Assembly (NCBI RefSeq): GCF_000424385.1
Contig: NZ_AUJU01000026.1
Span: 1-64,000 of the forward strand
From: Butyrivibrio sp. LC3010
GTDB lineage: Bacteria; Bacillota; Clostridia; Lachnospirales; Lachnospiraceae
Direction of reading: 5' to 3'
DNA length: 64,000 nucleotides
Part shown: piece after piece, positions 27,082 to 37,216 of the stretch
Layout of the letters: each line of letters starts with the position of its first letter
Position numbering within the stretch: the first letter of the stretch is position 1
Program-made: the position numbers and the translations under genes
The notes under the pieces: model-generated
What the model was told of the DNA's origin: nothing
The model's input: the letters and a program-made list of their open reading frames with translations, nothing else
Databases searched by the model: none

Positions 27082-27144
27082 AATATGTGATTTACGTGAT
27101 TGCTTTACTGGTATAAGGTTACTAAAGCATATCGGAGGATTTCT

Positions 27145-28533
27145 ATGAAAAAAGATATAAAGGGAACGACCAGGGTTTGTGGACTTATTGGGAATCCTGT
27201 TCATCATACTCTTTCACCGGCAATCCACAATACTTTAAATGAGATAAAGAATATAGATATGGTCTATGTTCCGTTTGAAGTACAGGATGCTGATGTGGAA
27301 GCTGCCATAAAAGGAGCGCTTGCGCTGGATATTCTCGGACTTAACGTGACGGTTCCTCATAAAAGTGCTGTGATACCATATCTAAATGAGATTGATGAGG
27401 TTGCCGGCAGAATTGGCGCCGTAAATACTCTTGTAAGAACTGAGGACAAAAGAGGCTTCAAGGGATATAACACAGATTATTTAGGAATACTTCGGTCTCT
27501 TAAGGAAAAGAATGTAAATCTTAATGATGAGAGAGTGATAATTCTGGGAGCCGGAGGAGCGGCAAGGCCTGCAGCCTTTCTTGCAGTAAAAGAGGGTGCG
27601 TCTGATATATATATTCTTAACAGAACCTATGAGAAAGCATTAAAGCTCTGTGAGGAAGTCAATTCTTTTGCAGGTAAGGAGATTGCCAAAGCATTAGCAA
27701 TCAGTGATTATAAAAAAGTACCGGGAGACAGGAAATGCATCTGTTTTCAGATGACCAGGGTTGGGCTTTATCCGGAGGTATCCTGTGCGCCAATTGAGGA
27801 TGAGGATTTTTATAAGCTGATCAAAATCGGATTTGATGCAGTATACAAACCTTTTAAGACGAAATTTATAAGGCTGTGCGAAAATGCCGGAGCACTTTGT
27901 ATTTCAGGCCTTAAGATGCTTTTATATCAGGGTATAGAAGCGTATGAGCTCTGGAATAACGTCAGTGTAAGTGACGCGGAATGCAAGGTAATATATGGCA
28001 GGCTTTTACGCGAGCTTTTGCAAAATAAAAATATTGTGCTTACCGGATTTATGGGAAGTGGAAAAAGTTCAGTTGCAAAGTGCATCTGTAAGCTTCTTGA
28101 CTACGAGTTTATTGATACCGATGAACTCATAGTGAAAAAGCAAAAGAAATCCATTAACGATATTTTTGCAGAACAGGGAGAAGCTGCTTTCCGCGATATG
28201 GAGACAGATTATTTAAATAATCTGTGCAAGAGTAAAAAGCATGGAATTGTGCTTTCCGTTGGAGGCGGTCTTCCGATAAGGGAAGAGAACAGAGAAAATA
28301 TGAAAAAAATCGGGACTGTCTTTTTCCTTAGCGCCAGTCCTGAAACTGTTTATAAGAGAGTAAAATATGATAATTCAAGGCCGCTCCTTAAATCAGATAA
28401 TGTCCTTCAGAAGATAAAAGAGCTTCAGGATGAGCGAAGGGATATTTATAATATGGCCTGTGACCTTGAAATTGCGACTGATGAGTTTTCTGTTGAACAG
28501 GTGGCAAATACAATAGTGGAAGCTATGTTGTGA
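27145..28533 (+). CDS. aroE/aroK: Fused shikimate dehydrogenase and shikimate kinase
   Basis: The 462-residue protein joins two enzymes of aromatic amino-acid synthesis. Residues 1 to about 285 are shikimate dehydrogenase: GLIGNPVHHTLSPAIHN binds shikimate, NVTVPHK carries the catalytic lysine, NTDYLG the aspartate, and GAGGAARPAAF binds NADP. Residues from about 295 are shikimate kinase: Walker A GFMGSGKSS, the FIDTDELI shikimate site, FRDMETDYL and GGGLPIREENR. The fusion does steps 4 and 5 of the pathway (3-dehydroshikimate to shikimate-3-phosphate). CGGAGG before the ATG at 27145 sets the start. The downstream aroQ (step 3) is probably cotranscribed. Confidence 0.93.
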   Translation: MKKDIKGTTRVCGLIGNPVHHTLSPAIHNTLNEIKNIDMVYVPFEVQDADVEAAIKGALALDILGLNVTVPHKSAVIPYLNEIDEVAGRIGAVNTLVRTEDKRGFKGYNTDYLGILRSLKEKNVNLNDERVIILGAGGAARPAAFLAVKEGASDIYILNRTYEKALKLCEEVNSFAGKEIAKALAISDYKKVPGDRKCICFQMTRVGLYPEVSCAPIEDEDFYKLIKIGFDAVYKPFKTKFIRLCENAGALCISGLKMLLYQGIEAYELWNNVSVSDAECKVIYGRLLRELLQNKNIVLTGFMGSGKSSVAKCICKLLDYEFIDTDELIVKKQKKSINDIFAEQGEAAFRDMETDYLNNLCKSKKHGIVLSVGGGLPIREENRENMKKIGTVFFLSASPETVYKRVKYDNSRPLLKSDNVLQKIKELQDERRDIYNMACDLEIATDEFSVEQVANTIVEAML

Positions 28534-28544
28534 GGATATATATT

Positions 28545-28982
28545 ATGAAGATACTTGTTATAAATGGTCCAAATCTTAATTTCCTCGGGATTAGAGAGAA
28601 AAATATTTATGGTAATGAAGACTATGATTACCTTTTGAAAATCATTGATGAAAAGGCAAAGGAATCCGGCTCTGATATCACAGTATTTCAGTCAAATCAT
28701 GAAGGGGCTATCATTGACAGGCTTCAGGAAGCCTACAGTGACGGGACTGAAGGCATCGTCATAAATCCCGGAGCATACACCCATTACAGTTATGCAATCC
28801 ATGATGCATTAAAAAGTCTGGAGAATATCATAAAGGTGGAGGTTCACATATCCAATATTAAGGAACGTGAGAGCTTCAGGGCTAATTCCGTTACAGCACC
28901 GGCATGTCATGAGCAGATTTACGGACATGGACTTCAGGGTTATATTGAAGCTATTGACTATTGTATTGCTAAAAGAAAATAA
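28545..28982 (+). CDS. aroQ: Type II 3-dehydroquinate dehydratase
   Basis: The 145-residue protein shows the type II signature: ILVINGPNLNFLGIREKNIYG, the catalytic tyrosine in that segment, FQSNHEGAIID, INPGAYTHYSYAIHDAL, VEVHISNI and the RANSVTAPACHEQIYGHG end. It makes 3-dehydroshikimate, the substrate of the enzyme encoded just upstream. GAGG lies nine bases before the ATG at 28545; an upstream in-frame GTG overlaps the aroE-aroK stop and is less likely. The gene order aroE-aroK-aroQ-efp resembles that of other Firmicutes. Confidence 0.95.
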   Translation: MKILVINGPNLNFLGIREKNIYGNEDYDYLLKIIDEKAKESGSDITVFQSNHEGAIIDRLQEAYSDGTEGIVINPGAYTHYSYAIHDALKSLENIIKVEVHISNIKERESFRANSVTAPACHEQIYGHGLQGYIEAIDYCIAKRK

Positions 28983-28999
28983 ACGATTTAAAATGGGTA

Positions 29000-29028
29000 T
29001 TGAAAAAAAGTAAACATTAGTATAATAT
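29000..29028 (+). promoter_or_regulatory. Promoter of efp
   Basis: TTGAAA (29000-29005) is followed after 17 bases by TAATAT; overlapping TATAAT hexamers (29021 and 29026) give alternative -10 elements. Confidence 0.55.
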
Positions 29029-29067
29029 AATCTAGTTGTTTGATTTGTATATATTAGGAGGATTTTT

Positions 29068-29625
29068 ATGATTTCTGCAAGTGATTTCAGAAACGGTATG
29101 ACCATCGAAATTGATGGTAATGTATGTCAGATAATAGAATTCCAGCATGTTAAACCCGGTAAGGGCGCAGCATTTGTAAGAACAAAGCTCAAGGATATCA
29201 TCAATGGTGGTGTTAAGGAAACAACTTTCCGTCCTACTGAGAAATTCCCTGCAGCACGTATTGATCGTAAAGATATGCAGTATCTCTATGCTGATGGTGA
29301 TCTTTACAACTTCATGGATAACGAATCTTATGAGCAGATCTCTCTTACAAAGGAGCAGGTTGGCGATTCTATGAAGTATGTTAAGGAGAATGAGACAGTT
29401 CAGGTTAACTCATACAATGGCAATGTATTTGCTATTGAGCCTCCGCTTTTTGTAGAGCTCGCTATTTCTGAGACAGAGCCTGGCTTCAAGGGTGATACAG
29501 CTACTGGTGCTACAAAGCCTGCTACTGTTGAGACAGGTGCTGTTGTACAGGTTCCGCTTTTCGTTAACGAAGGCGATGTTATCAAGATTGACACAAGATC
29601 AGGAGAATACCTCTCCAGAGTTTAA
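29068..29625 (+). CDS. efp: Translation elongation factor P
   Basis: The 185-residue EF-P has all three beta-barrel domains. The N-terminal loop [10 protein letters not shown] carries the lysine (K32) that is the modification position in many EF-Ps. The C-terminus is [20 protein letters not shown] rescues ribosomes stalled at polyproline. AGGAGG precedes the ATG. No modification genes (epmA, ymfI) are near. Strong codon bias (GCT, GTT, CTT) fits high expression. A terminator follows. Confidence 0.97.
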   Translation: MISASDFRNGMTIEIDGNVCQIIEFQHVKPGKGAAFVRTKLKDIINGGVKETTFRPTEKFPAARIDRKDMQYLYADGDLYNFMDNESYEQISLTKEQVGDSMKYVKENETVQVNSYNGNVFAIEPPLFVELAISETEPGFKGDTATGATKPATVETGAVVQVPLFVNEGDVIKIDTRSGEYLSRV

Positions 29626-29667
29626 TTAATTACCGTTTTTTCTGAAAATTGTATTTATAGACTTGTA

Positions 29668-29706
29668 AGACAATGAAAGTTATTTGAGCTTTCATTGTCT
29701 TTTTTT
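29668..29706 (+). terminator. Terminator after efp
   Basis: AGACAATGAAAG pairs perfectly with CTTTCATTGTCT and runs into seven T residues. Confidence 0.93.
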
Positions 29707-30015
29707 ATTCAATAGGAAATTCCTTCGGATTTCCTATTGAATAAAAAGCGCTCCGCTATGGATGCGACTGGTGCGCAGATGAATTTTGCAAGCTAAAGCT
29801 TGCGCGCACCAGCGCGCAAAGAGTCGCGAGCGACTCTTTGTTCTCATAAAGGAAAATCCGTTGGATTTCCTCTACGACAAAAAACGCTCCGCGGGGATGC
29901 GCACTCGCGCGAGAGGAATATAGTTGCTAAAGCAACCGCGCTTAGCGCAAAAGGAATATAGTTGCAAAGCAACCGTGCTTGTCGCGAGAATTTCGCAAGC
30001 GAAATTCTTATAGCT
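29707..30015. repeat. Dense array of short palindromes
   Basis: About 300 bases hold at least six near-perfect inverted repeats with almost no spacing. Examples are ATTCAATAGGAAAT with its complement (29707-29742), AAAGAGTCGC with GCGACTCTTT, AGAATTTCGC with GCGAAATTCT, and GTTGCTAAAGCAAC. Two imperfect direct repeats beginning AGGAATATAGTTGC lie at about 29915 and 29950. GC content is clearly higher than in the surrounding intergenic DNA. No coding frame or RNA family is visible. Confidence 0.8.
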
Positions 30016-30085
30016 TAAAATCGGAAAATGAAGCAAATAAAGCCTATACAGGTCTATGCGAATAACAGAAAAAAGGAGAAAATTA

Positions 30086-30982
30086 TTGGAAAAGGAATTA
30101 TTTTATAATGAAATAAAGAACAGAGTGGAAGATTTTTATGGAGACAGAGCGAAGGTAACAACGCATGTTGTTACTAAGAATAATGGTCTTTTAAAGAGAG
30201 CATTGTGTGTTAAAATTAATGAAAGCAATTGCAGTCCCACGATTTATATGGATGATTTTTATCATGATTATAAGGATGGGAAAAAGAGCGTTAATGACGT
30301 ATCAGAAGAAGTAATTGGGACTTTTGAAAAGTATATTATTACCGATAATGTTGATATGTCATTTTTTGAAAATTATGACTCCATATCACATGAAATATGT
30401 TTTAAAATAATTAATAGGGATAAAAATAGAGACAGACTGGAAAACATGCCCCACAGAGTCATTGAAGATCTGGCAGTGACATATTTTGTATCGCTTAATA
30501 CCAGGGGACTTGATGGCTCAATTCAGATAAAGGATGATTACCTGAAGGTCTGGGGTGTCTGTGAGGAAGATTTATTTGAGGCTGCAATAGAGAATACGCC
30601 AAGACTTTTTCCTTCCGATATAATATCCATGAAAGAGTTTCTGCTAAGGAAATCCGAAGATACATTTCTGGCAAATCTGTTGCCGGAGAATGGTATGTTT
30701 GTAGTAAGTAATGTCAGGTATACCAATGGAGCATCCGTTATGCTTTACCCGGGAATTCTTAAGAAGATGGGAGAGGTATTTGGCTCAAATTATTATATAA
30801 TACCATCTTCTGTGCACGAGCTGATTTTTGTTAAGGAGCTTAGTGTGGATAAAGATGCCGGAGAGCTTCTGAAAATGGTAAAATGTGTAAATTCTACTTG
30901 CGTAAAGTCTGAAGATATATTGGCGGATAGTTTGTATTATTATGACAGAACTATTGAAAATAGTGTGAAAAAGGTTGAATAG
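30086..30982 (+). CDS. DUF5688-family protein
   Basis: This 298-residue cytoplasmic protein of unknown function looks like the DUF5688 family common in Lachnospiraceae. Recognisable parts are the N-terminal helix ELFYNEIKNRVEDFYG, SPTIYMDDFYHDYKDGK, LAVTYFVSLN and the C-terminal NYYIIPSSVHELIFVKE. No catalytic motif is evident. The start is set at TTG 30086 because AAGGAG lies seven bases upstream (30073-30078); an ATG at 30056 has no ribosome site. The tRNA-Arg promoter overlaps its last codons. Confidence 0.82.
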   Translation: MEKELFYNEIKNRVEDFYGDRAKVTTHVVTKNNGLLKRALCVKINESNCSPTIYMDDFYHDYKDGKKSVNDVSEEVIGTFEKYIITDNVDMSFFENYDSISHEICFKIINRDKNRDRLENMPHRVIEDLAVTYFVSLNTRGLDGSIQIKDDYLKVWGVCEEDLFEAAIENTPRLFPSDIISMKEFLLRKSEDTFLANLLPENGMFVVSNVRYTNGASVMLYPGILKKMGEVFGSNYYIIPSSVHELIFVKELSVDKDAGELLKMVKCVNSTCVKSEDILADSLYYYDRTIENSVKKVE

Positions 30983-31004
30983 GTCAAAGATACTATGTTA
31001 TGAT
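30975..31004 (+). promoter_or_regulatory. Promoter of the tRNA-Arg gene
   Basis: TTGAAT (30975-30980) and TATGAT (30999-31004) are 18 bases apart, so transcription would begin about 25 bases before the tRNA. The -35 element overlaps the stop codon of the DUF5688 gene. Confidence 0.6.
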
Positions 31005-31035
31005 AGTCGGGTACGTAATAAATCTGTAACAATTT

Positions 31036-31107
31036 GCACCCGTAGTCTAATGGATAGAACGGAGGCCTCCGACGCCTTTAATGCAGGTTCGATTCCTGTC
31101 GGGTGCA
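31036..31107 (+). tRNA. tRNA-Arg (anticodon CCG)
   Basis: The acceptor stem GCACCCG/CGGGTGC is perfectly paired. The anticodon arm is GAGGC-CTCCGAC-GCCTT, giving anticodon CCG with U33 and A37. The T arm is GCAGG-TTCGATT-CCTGT. The discriminator base is A and CCA is not encoded. It reads CGG arginine codons. No terminator follows before the next gene, 28 bases on. Confidence 0.95.
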
Positions 31108-31135
31108 TCTTTTGTCACAGAAAGGAAACAAAACG

Positions 31136-32641
31136 ATGAATTTTAAGGGAATGAATTTTAATAAGAAGGACAAGACACCGGAGAATCCGTTCGCTGTACA
31201 GGATAGAAGGAATTTCTGGGAGTTTATTACTGATAATAAAAAACTTGTTATGCCTATTATCCTGGTAGTCGCAGTAGGAATTACCATAGTAATCGCACTT
31301 AATGCTAATAATAGAACTACACCGACAATAACAGAAGATGCTCAGGTTACTATTGATGAAAACGGAAGCTATATAGTTCCTGAGGTCGATCTTGAAAAAA
31401 ATGCTTACGAAGATGTCAATGCTCTTATGAGCACATATTATACAGCTTATTCAGCAGGAGACATGGATACTATCAAGTCAATTTATACAGGACTTGAATC
31501 TACAGAGGAACTCAGACTTAAAGAAGTATCAAAGTATATAGTTGATGTACCTACAGTTGATGTTTATACCAAGCCTGGTCCGATTGATGGAAGTTATGTT
31601 GCTTACGTATATACAGAAGTCCTTTTTGAAGGATATGATACACCTCTTCCGGGAATGCAGACTATGTATGTTTGTACAGATGAAAATGGCAAATTATACA
31701 TAAATGGTGATGTTGTTGATGAAAAAGTGACTGAATATATCAGTAATATTTCACTTCAGGCAGATGTTGTTGATCTGAATAACCAGGTTGCTGCGAATTA
31801 TAATGACATCATTGCTGCCAATGAGGAACTTGCCAAGTTCCTTTCTGACATGAGCGCAAGTATACAGGTTTCTGTCGGAGAAGCTCTTGCTGCAATTGAA
31901 TCAGGAGAACCGGCCGTGCCGGAAGCTACAGCTGAAAACGGAGAAGCTGTTGATAACGGCGAGAATGCTGAAGGCGCACCTGAGGGTGAAGCTAGCACAG
32001 AGACAGGTGAAGCTACAGAGAACCCTGAGGGTGAAAATGCAGAAGCTCAGGAACAGCCTGCTGAGGAGCCTCAGCCTGTAGTTGCAACCAAGATTAAGGC
32101 TACAGATGTCATAAACATCAGAAGTTCTGATTCTGAGAATGCTGATATTCTTGGTAAAACTGAAAAAGATCAGGTATTTGAGAGAATTGAATCCCGTGAA
32201 AATGGATGGAGTAAGATCAAGTACAATGATGGAGAGGCCTTTGTAAAGACTGAGTACTTCACAGAAATCAATGAAGATCAGGCTGATGCAGGGGATGCTG
32301 CTGCAGAAGAGACTACGACGGAAGAGACTACGACGGAAGAGAGTACAACAGAAGAGACTGTTACTGAAGAGAATACTACAACAGAAACTACCGAAGAGAA
32401 GCCGGAAGAAACTACAGATGATAATTCCTCTAAGGTTAGTGTTTATGCTAAGGGCAAAATGAAGGTTTCTGAGGCAGTACGACTTCGTAAGGGACAGAGT
32501 ACTGATTCTGAAATAGTTGGCAACATTTACAAAGGTGATATTGTTGAAGTTATAGAACAGTATGCTAGTGGATGGGCAAAAGTTAAATTTAACGGAGATA
32601 CAGGATATATCAAATCTGAGTTTCTTACTAATGAGGATTGA
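31136..32641 (+). CDS. Membrane-anchored protein with two SH3b domains
   Basis: The 501-residue protein has a cytoplasmic N-terminus, one membrane segment (LVMPIILVVAVGITIVIAL), an extracellular alpha/beta region, and a Glu/Ala/Pro-rich linker. A first bacterial SH3 domain (IKATDVINIRSSDSENADIL) is followed by a Thr/Glu spacer with repeated EETTTE units, then a second SH3 domain (VSEAVRLRKGQSTDSEIVG). Bacterial SH3 domains usually bind peptidoglycan, so it probably links membrane and wall. AAAGGA precedes the ATG at 31136. It is probably cotranscribed with the tRNA. Confidence 0.85.
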   Translation: MNFKGMNFNKKDKTPENPFAVQDRRNFWEFITDNKKLVMPIILVVAVGITIVIALNANNRTTPTITEDAQVTIDENGSYIVPEVDLEKNAYEDVNALMSTYYTAYSAGDMDTIKSIYTGLESTEELRLKEVSKYIVDVPTVDVYTKPGPIDGSYVAYVYTEVLFEGYDTPLPGMQTMYVCTDENGKLYINGDVVDEKVTEYISNISLQADVVDLNNQVAANYNDIIAANEELAKFLSDMSASIQVSVGEALAAIESGEPAVPEATAENGEAVDNGENAEGAPEGEASTETGEATENPEGENAEAQEQPAEEPQPVVATKIKATDVINIRSSDSENADILGKTEKDQVFERIESRENGWSKIKYNDGEAFVKTEYFTEINEDQADAGDAAAEETTTEETTTEESTTEETVTEENTTTETTEEKPEETTDDNSSKVSVYAKGKMKVSEAVRLRKGQSTDSEIVGNIYKGDIVEVIEQYASGWAKVKFNGDTGYIKSEFLTNED

Positions 32642-32644
32642 TGA

Positions 32645-32679
32645 TTTATGCGCGCAGCAGGGGAACCGCTGCGCGTAAA
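32645..32679. repeat. Hairpin after the SH3 protein gene
   Basis: TTTATGCGCGCAGC pairs with GCTGCGCG-TAAA across a 9-base loop. It is followed by TTGTTTG rather than a T run, so it may be a weak terminator. Confidence 0.5.
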
Positions 32680-32753
32680 TTGTTTGTGCAGAAAACTTGG
32701 CGAGGATGCCGGAAATTGTAAAGAGGTTGGAATGGTTTAGGCCGATAGGTCAG

Positions 32754-32768
32754 GATTACTAAGTAATC
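32754..32768. promoter_or_regulatory. 15-bp palindrome before the Gfo/Idh/MocA gene
   Basis: GATTACTAAGTAATC is perfectly symmetric and ends 31 bases before the start codon. It may be an operator; no regulator is adjacent. Confidence 0.3.
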
Positions 32769-32798
32769 GTGCCAATACTAATTTAGAAAGGACTTGTT

Positions 32799-33809
32799 AT
32801 GTTTGAAAAGAAAAAAGTAGGTATTATGGGAACCGGTGACATTGCTCGTATGATGGCTAAAACTCTTTCAGGAATGAAGGGGGTAGTATGTCATGCGGTT
32901 GCATCAAGAACCATTGAGAAGGCAGAGAGCTTTGCAGGGGAATTTAAAATAAAAAATTACTATGGTTCATATGAGGAACTTTGCAAGGATCCAAAGATTG
33001 AGCTTATTTATGTCGCAACTCCTCATTCTGCCCACTATGATAACGTTAAACTTGCGCTTGAAAATGGGAAGAATGTACTTTGCGAGAAAGCATTTACCCT
33101 GAACGAACAGCAGGCAAAAGAATTGTTTGAGATTGCTGCTAAAAATAATGTGCTTCTCACAGAAGCAATGTGGACAAGATTTTTACCTCTTGCTTCAAAG
33201 CTTAAGGAAGTAGTAGCAGGAAACATAATAGGTGATATATCTATGGTTACTGCTGATCTTAGCTTTAATATTGCATGGAAACAAAGGATTCAGGATCCTG
33301 CTCTTGGTGGTGGCGCACTCCTTGATATAGGTGTCTATGGATTAACCTTTGCGTCTCTTGTTCTTGGAGATGATATTACTGATATTCAGTCGCAGGCTGT
33401 TCTTAATGACCGGGGGATGGATACTCAGGACATAATAAGCTTAAAATACAGGAATGGACAGATGGCAGTTGTGACCTGTTTCGCTACATCCTTTGGCCCT
33501 TGCAAGGGAATTATTTATGGTGCAAATGGACATATTGAGGTGCAGGATATCAATAACTTTGCGGATATAACAGTGTATAACAATGCAGGAGAGAAGATAT
33601 CTTATTATAAGAGGGAAAGACAGATAACCGGATATGAATATGAGGTATCAGCAGCCTTCAAGGCACTTGATGAGGGATGGAAGGAGTGCCCTGAGATGAC
33701 TCACGCACAGACTCTTAAGATCATGAATATCATGGACTTTGTGAGAGGGCAGACCGGAGTTAAATTCCCACAGGAAGTTGCAGCTGAGGAAGATAAAAAG
33801 GAAGAATAA
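32799..33809 (+). CDS. Gfo/Idh/MocA-family oxidoreductase
   Basis: The 336-residue protein has an N-terminal Rossmann fold (VGIMGTGDIARMMAKTL) and the family motifs IYVATPHSAHYDNVKLALENG and VLCEKAFTLNEQQAKEL, in which EKAF carries the catalytic lysine. The C-terminal domain follows (GGGALLDIGVYGLTFASLVLG). These enzymes use NAD(P) to oxidise or reduce sugars or trans-dihydrodiols; the substrate is unknown. A ribosome site AGAAAGGA precedes the ATG. It is monocistronic. Confidence 0.92.
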   Translation: MFEKKKVGIMGTGDIARMMAKTLSGMKGVVCHAVASRTIEKAESFAGEFKIKNYYGSYEELCKDPKIELIYVATPHSAHYDNVKLALENGKNVLCEKAFTLNEQQAKELFEIAAKNNVLLTEAMWTRFLPLASKLKEVVAGNIIGDISMVTADLSFNIAWKQRIQDPALGGGALLDIGVYGLTFASLVLGDDITDIQSQAVLNDRGMDTQDIISLKYRNGQMAVVTCFATSFGPCKGIIYGANGHIEVQDINNFADITVYNNAGEKISYYKRERQITGYEYEVSAAFKALDEGWKECPEMTHAQTLKIMNIMDFVRGQTGVKFPQEVAAEEDKKEE

Positions 33810-33846
33810 AAATAAAAGATTTTTTCAGTTTAACGTAATAAAGTGC

Positions 33847-33875
33847 TTGACGTTTTAGAACCATTGTGAAATAAT
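33847..33875 (+). promoter_or_regulatory. Promoter upstream of the gdhA leader
   Basis: TTGACG (33847-33852) and AATAAT (33870-33875) are 17 bases apart. The predicted start near 33882 lies before a terminator and 130 bases before gdhA. Confidence 0.6.
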
Positions 33876-33904
33876 ACTTTTCGGACAGTGGTGTCTGCGC
33901 AATG

Positions 33905-33941
33905 GAGCGTAAAGACCTATGAAGCTTTACGCTCTTTTTTT
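33905..33941 (+). terminator. Terminator in the gdhA leader
   Basis: GAGCGTAAAG pairs perfectly with CTTTACGCTC and is followed by seven T residues. It may end the upstream oxidoreductase transcript, but it lies downstream of the predicted promoter and so could also control gdhA. Confidence 0.9.
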
Positions 33942-33974
33942 GTACACTTTTTCAGAGCAGGGCCAGAGGTTTGA

Positions 33975-35345
<1,371 letters not shown>

Positions 35346-35427
35346 TACCTTATATCAGATATTTTTAAACGATGATTAGATGATTCTCTTCATATAAAAT
35401 TTAATCTTCAGGATATAATAAGTTAAA

Positions 35428-35460
35428 AAAAGCCTTCTTCCAAATGGGAGAAGGCTTTAT
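35428..35460 (+). terminator. Terminator between gdhA and the NhaC-type gene
   Basis: AAAGCCTTCT pairs with AGAAGGCTTT with an AAAT loop, flanked by A and T runs. It ends 27 bases before the next start codon. Confidence 0.85.
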
Positions 35461-35486
35461 AATATAAGTAATAAGGAGGAGAGCGT

Positions 35487-37019
35487 ATGTTTGTAGATAG
35501 TTTTTGGGCACTGGTTCCGACAATCATTGCAATTGTTTTAGCGTTGATTACCAAAGAGGTTTATTCTTCTCTTTTCATAGGGATTATCGTGGGTGGTCTT
35601 CTCTACACAAATTTTAATTTAGCAGCCACTATGCATCACATTTTTGTCGACGGTATGCTGGGGCAATTATCAGACAGCTGGAATGTGGGAATATTAGTTT
35701 TCCTTGTCTTTCTTGGAACTATGGTAATGATTATGAACAGGGCAGGTGGTTCCGCAGCGTTTGGAAAATGGACAATTAAGCATGTAAAGACTAAGATTGG
35801 TGCGCAGCTTGCCACGATAGCTCTTGGATGTCTTATTTTTATAGACGATTATTTCAACTGCCTTACAGTAGGTTCAGTTATGAAGCCTGTTACAGATAAG
35901 CATAAAATTTCAAGAGAAAAACTCGCATATCTTATCGATGCAACTGCTGCACCGGTCTGCATTATAGCTCCTATTTCATCCTGGGCTGCTGCTGTAACCG
36001 GATTTGTTGATGGAGCAAATGGTCTTTCACTTTTTATCAGGGCTATCCCTTACAATTTTTATGCCATTTTGACACTGATTATGTTATTGACTCTGTCTAT
36101 TACAGGATTTGATTATGGCCCGATGAAGAGAGCAGAAGAAAATCATTTAGCTAATGATTCTGCTGGTAATGAGCATACAGTTCCAAGTATTACCGGAGCT
36201 GAAGATCAGCCTGAACCGCCTGTTTCAACAAAGGGTAGAGTTATTCATCTGGTTGTGCCAATAGTAGCACTTATTTTCTTTAGTGTTATCGGCATGATTG
36301 CCACAGGTGGATTCTTTGAAGGTGCAAACATTGTTGATGCTTTTGCCAATTCAGATGCTTCTGTAGGACTTGTTTATGGCTCTGCCACAGCTTTTATTTT
36401 CACTGTAATATTTATGAGAGTTACAAAGGTATTGTCATTTACTGAATGTATGAATGCGATTCCTGAAGGCTTTAAGAGCATGGTTCCTGCAGTGCTTATT
36501 CTTACACTGGCATGGACACTTAAGTCAATGACGGATTCACTTGGAGCAGCAAATTATATCTCCGGAATAGTTGAAACAATAGCAGACAAGGATGCGTTAA
36601 TGAGTATTCTTCCGGCTATAGTATTTATAATCGGTGCACTTATGGCATTTGCAACCGGAACATCATGGGGAACTTTTGGTATTCTGATTCCTATTGTTGC
36701 ACACGTATTTGGTTCTGATATAAGTAATGAGCTGCTTATCATCTCTATTTCAGCATGTATGGCAGGTGCTGTTTGCGGTGATCACTGCTCACCTATTTCC
36801 GATACGACTATAATGGCAAGTGCAGGTGCAAACTGTAAGCACATAAGGCACGTAAATACCCAGCTTCCATATGCGATTACAGCAGCGATAGTATCTTGTC
36901 TGACATTCCTTATTTCAGGATTTATTCGCAAGTGGTTCATATGCATGCCTATAGGTATCGTACTGATGATTGTTACAATTCTTGGGATTAAATCATATAA
37001 TGAAAATAGAGCAAAATAA
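35487..37019 (+). CDS. NhaC-family Na+/H+ antiporter
   Basis: This 510-residue protein has about eleven membrane helices. It carries FIDDYFNCLTVGSVMKPVTD and FATGTSWGTFGILIPIVAHV, together with GDHCSPISDTTIMASAGANC, which are typical of the NhaC/COG1757 group. A hydrophilic loop near residues 212-250 divides the protein into two halves. Related proteins exchange Na+ for H+, malate/lactate or amino acids, so the exact substrate is open. AAGGAGGAG gives a strong ribosome site. Confidence 0.9.
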   Translation: MFVDSFWALVPTIIAIVLALITKEVYSSLFIGIIVGGLLYTNFNLAATMHHIFVDGMLGQLSDSWNVGILVFLVFLGTMVMIMNRAGGSAAFGKWTIKHVKTKIGAQLATIALGCLIFIDDYFNCLTVGSVMKPVTDKHKISREKLAYLIDATAAPVCIIAPISSWAAAVTGFVDGANGLSLFIRAIPYNFYAILTLIMLLTLSITGFDYGPMKRAEENHLANDSAGNEHTVPSITGAEDQPEPPVSTKGRVIHLVVPIVALIFFSVIGMIATGGFFEGANIVDAFANSDASVGLVYGSATAFIFTVIFMRVTKVLSFTECMNAIPEGFKSMVPAVLILTLAWTLKSMTDSLGAANYISGIVETIADKDALMSILPAIVFIIGALMAFATGTSWGTFGILIPIVAHVFGSDISNELLIISISACMAGAVCGDHCSPISDTTIMASAGANCKHIRHVNTQLPYAITAAIVSCLTFLISGFIRKWFICMPIGIVLMIVTILGIKSYNENRAK

Positions 37020-37080
37020 TTTTCGTGATTTTTCACAAAGGTTGTAATTAAATTTTAAGAATTTCTTAAGCTTTTGTTTC

Positions 37081-37109
37081 TTGTAACAATACACGCTATG
37101 CTTTATCAT
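37081..37109 (+). promoter_or_regulatory. Promoter of the small gene at 37217
   Basis: TTGTAA (37081-37086) and TATCAT (37104-37109) are 17 bases apart. The leader of about 100 bases contains the hairpin AATCTGA/TCAGATT (about 37178-37200) just before the ribosome site. Confidence 0.5.
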
Positions 37110-37216
37110 AAACCTTGCATCTGAAAATATTGATGTCTTGATCTGGGGGGAGAAGGACGTGAGTAGGATTCAGAATCTGATGGTGGGGGCCTTCAGATTA
37201 GCAAGGAGAGCAGAGT

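Noticed and set aside
29707-30015. Possible CRISPR array in the palindrome-rich region
   Set aside because: The repeats are unlike each other, spacers are not of constant length and there are no cas genes. It is an array of different hairpins.
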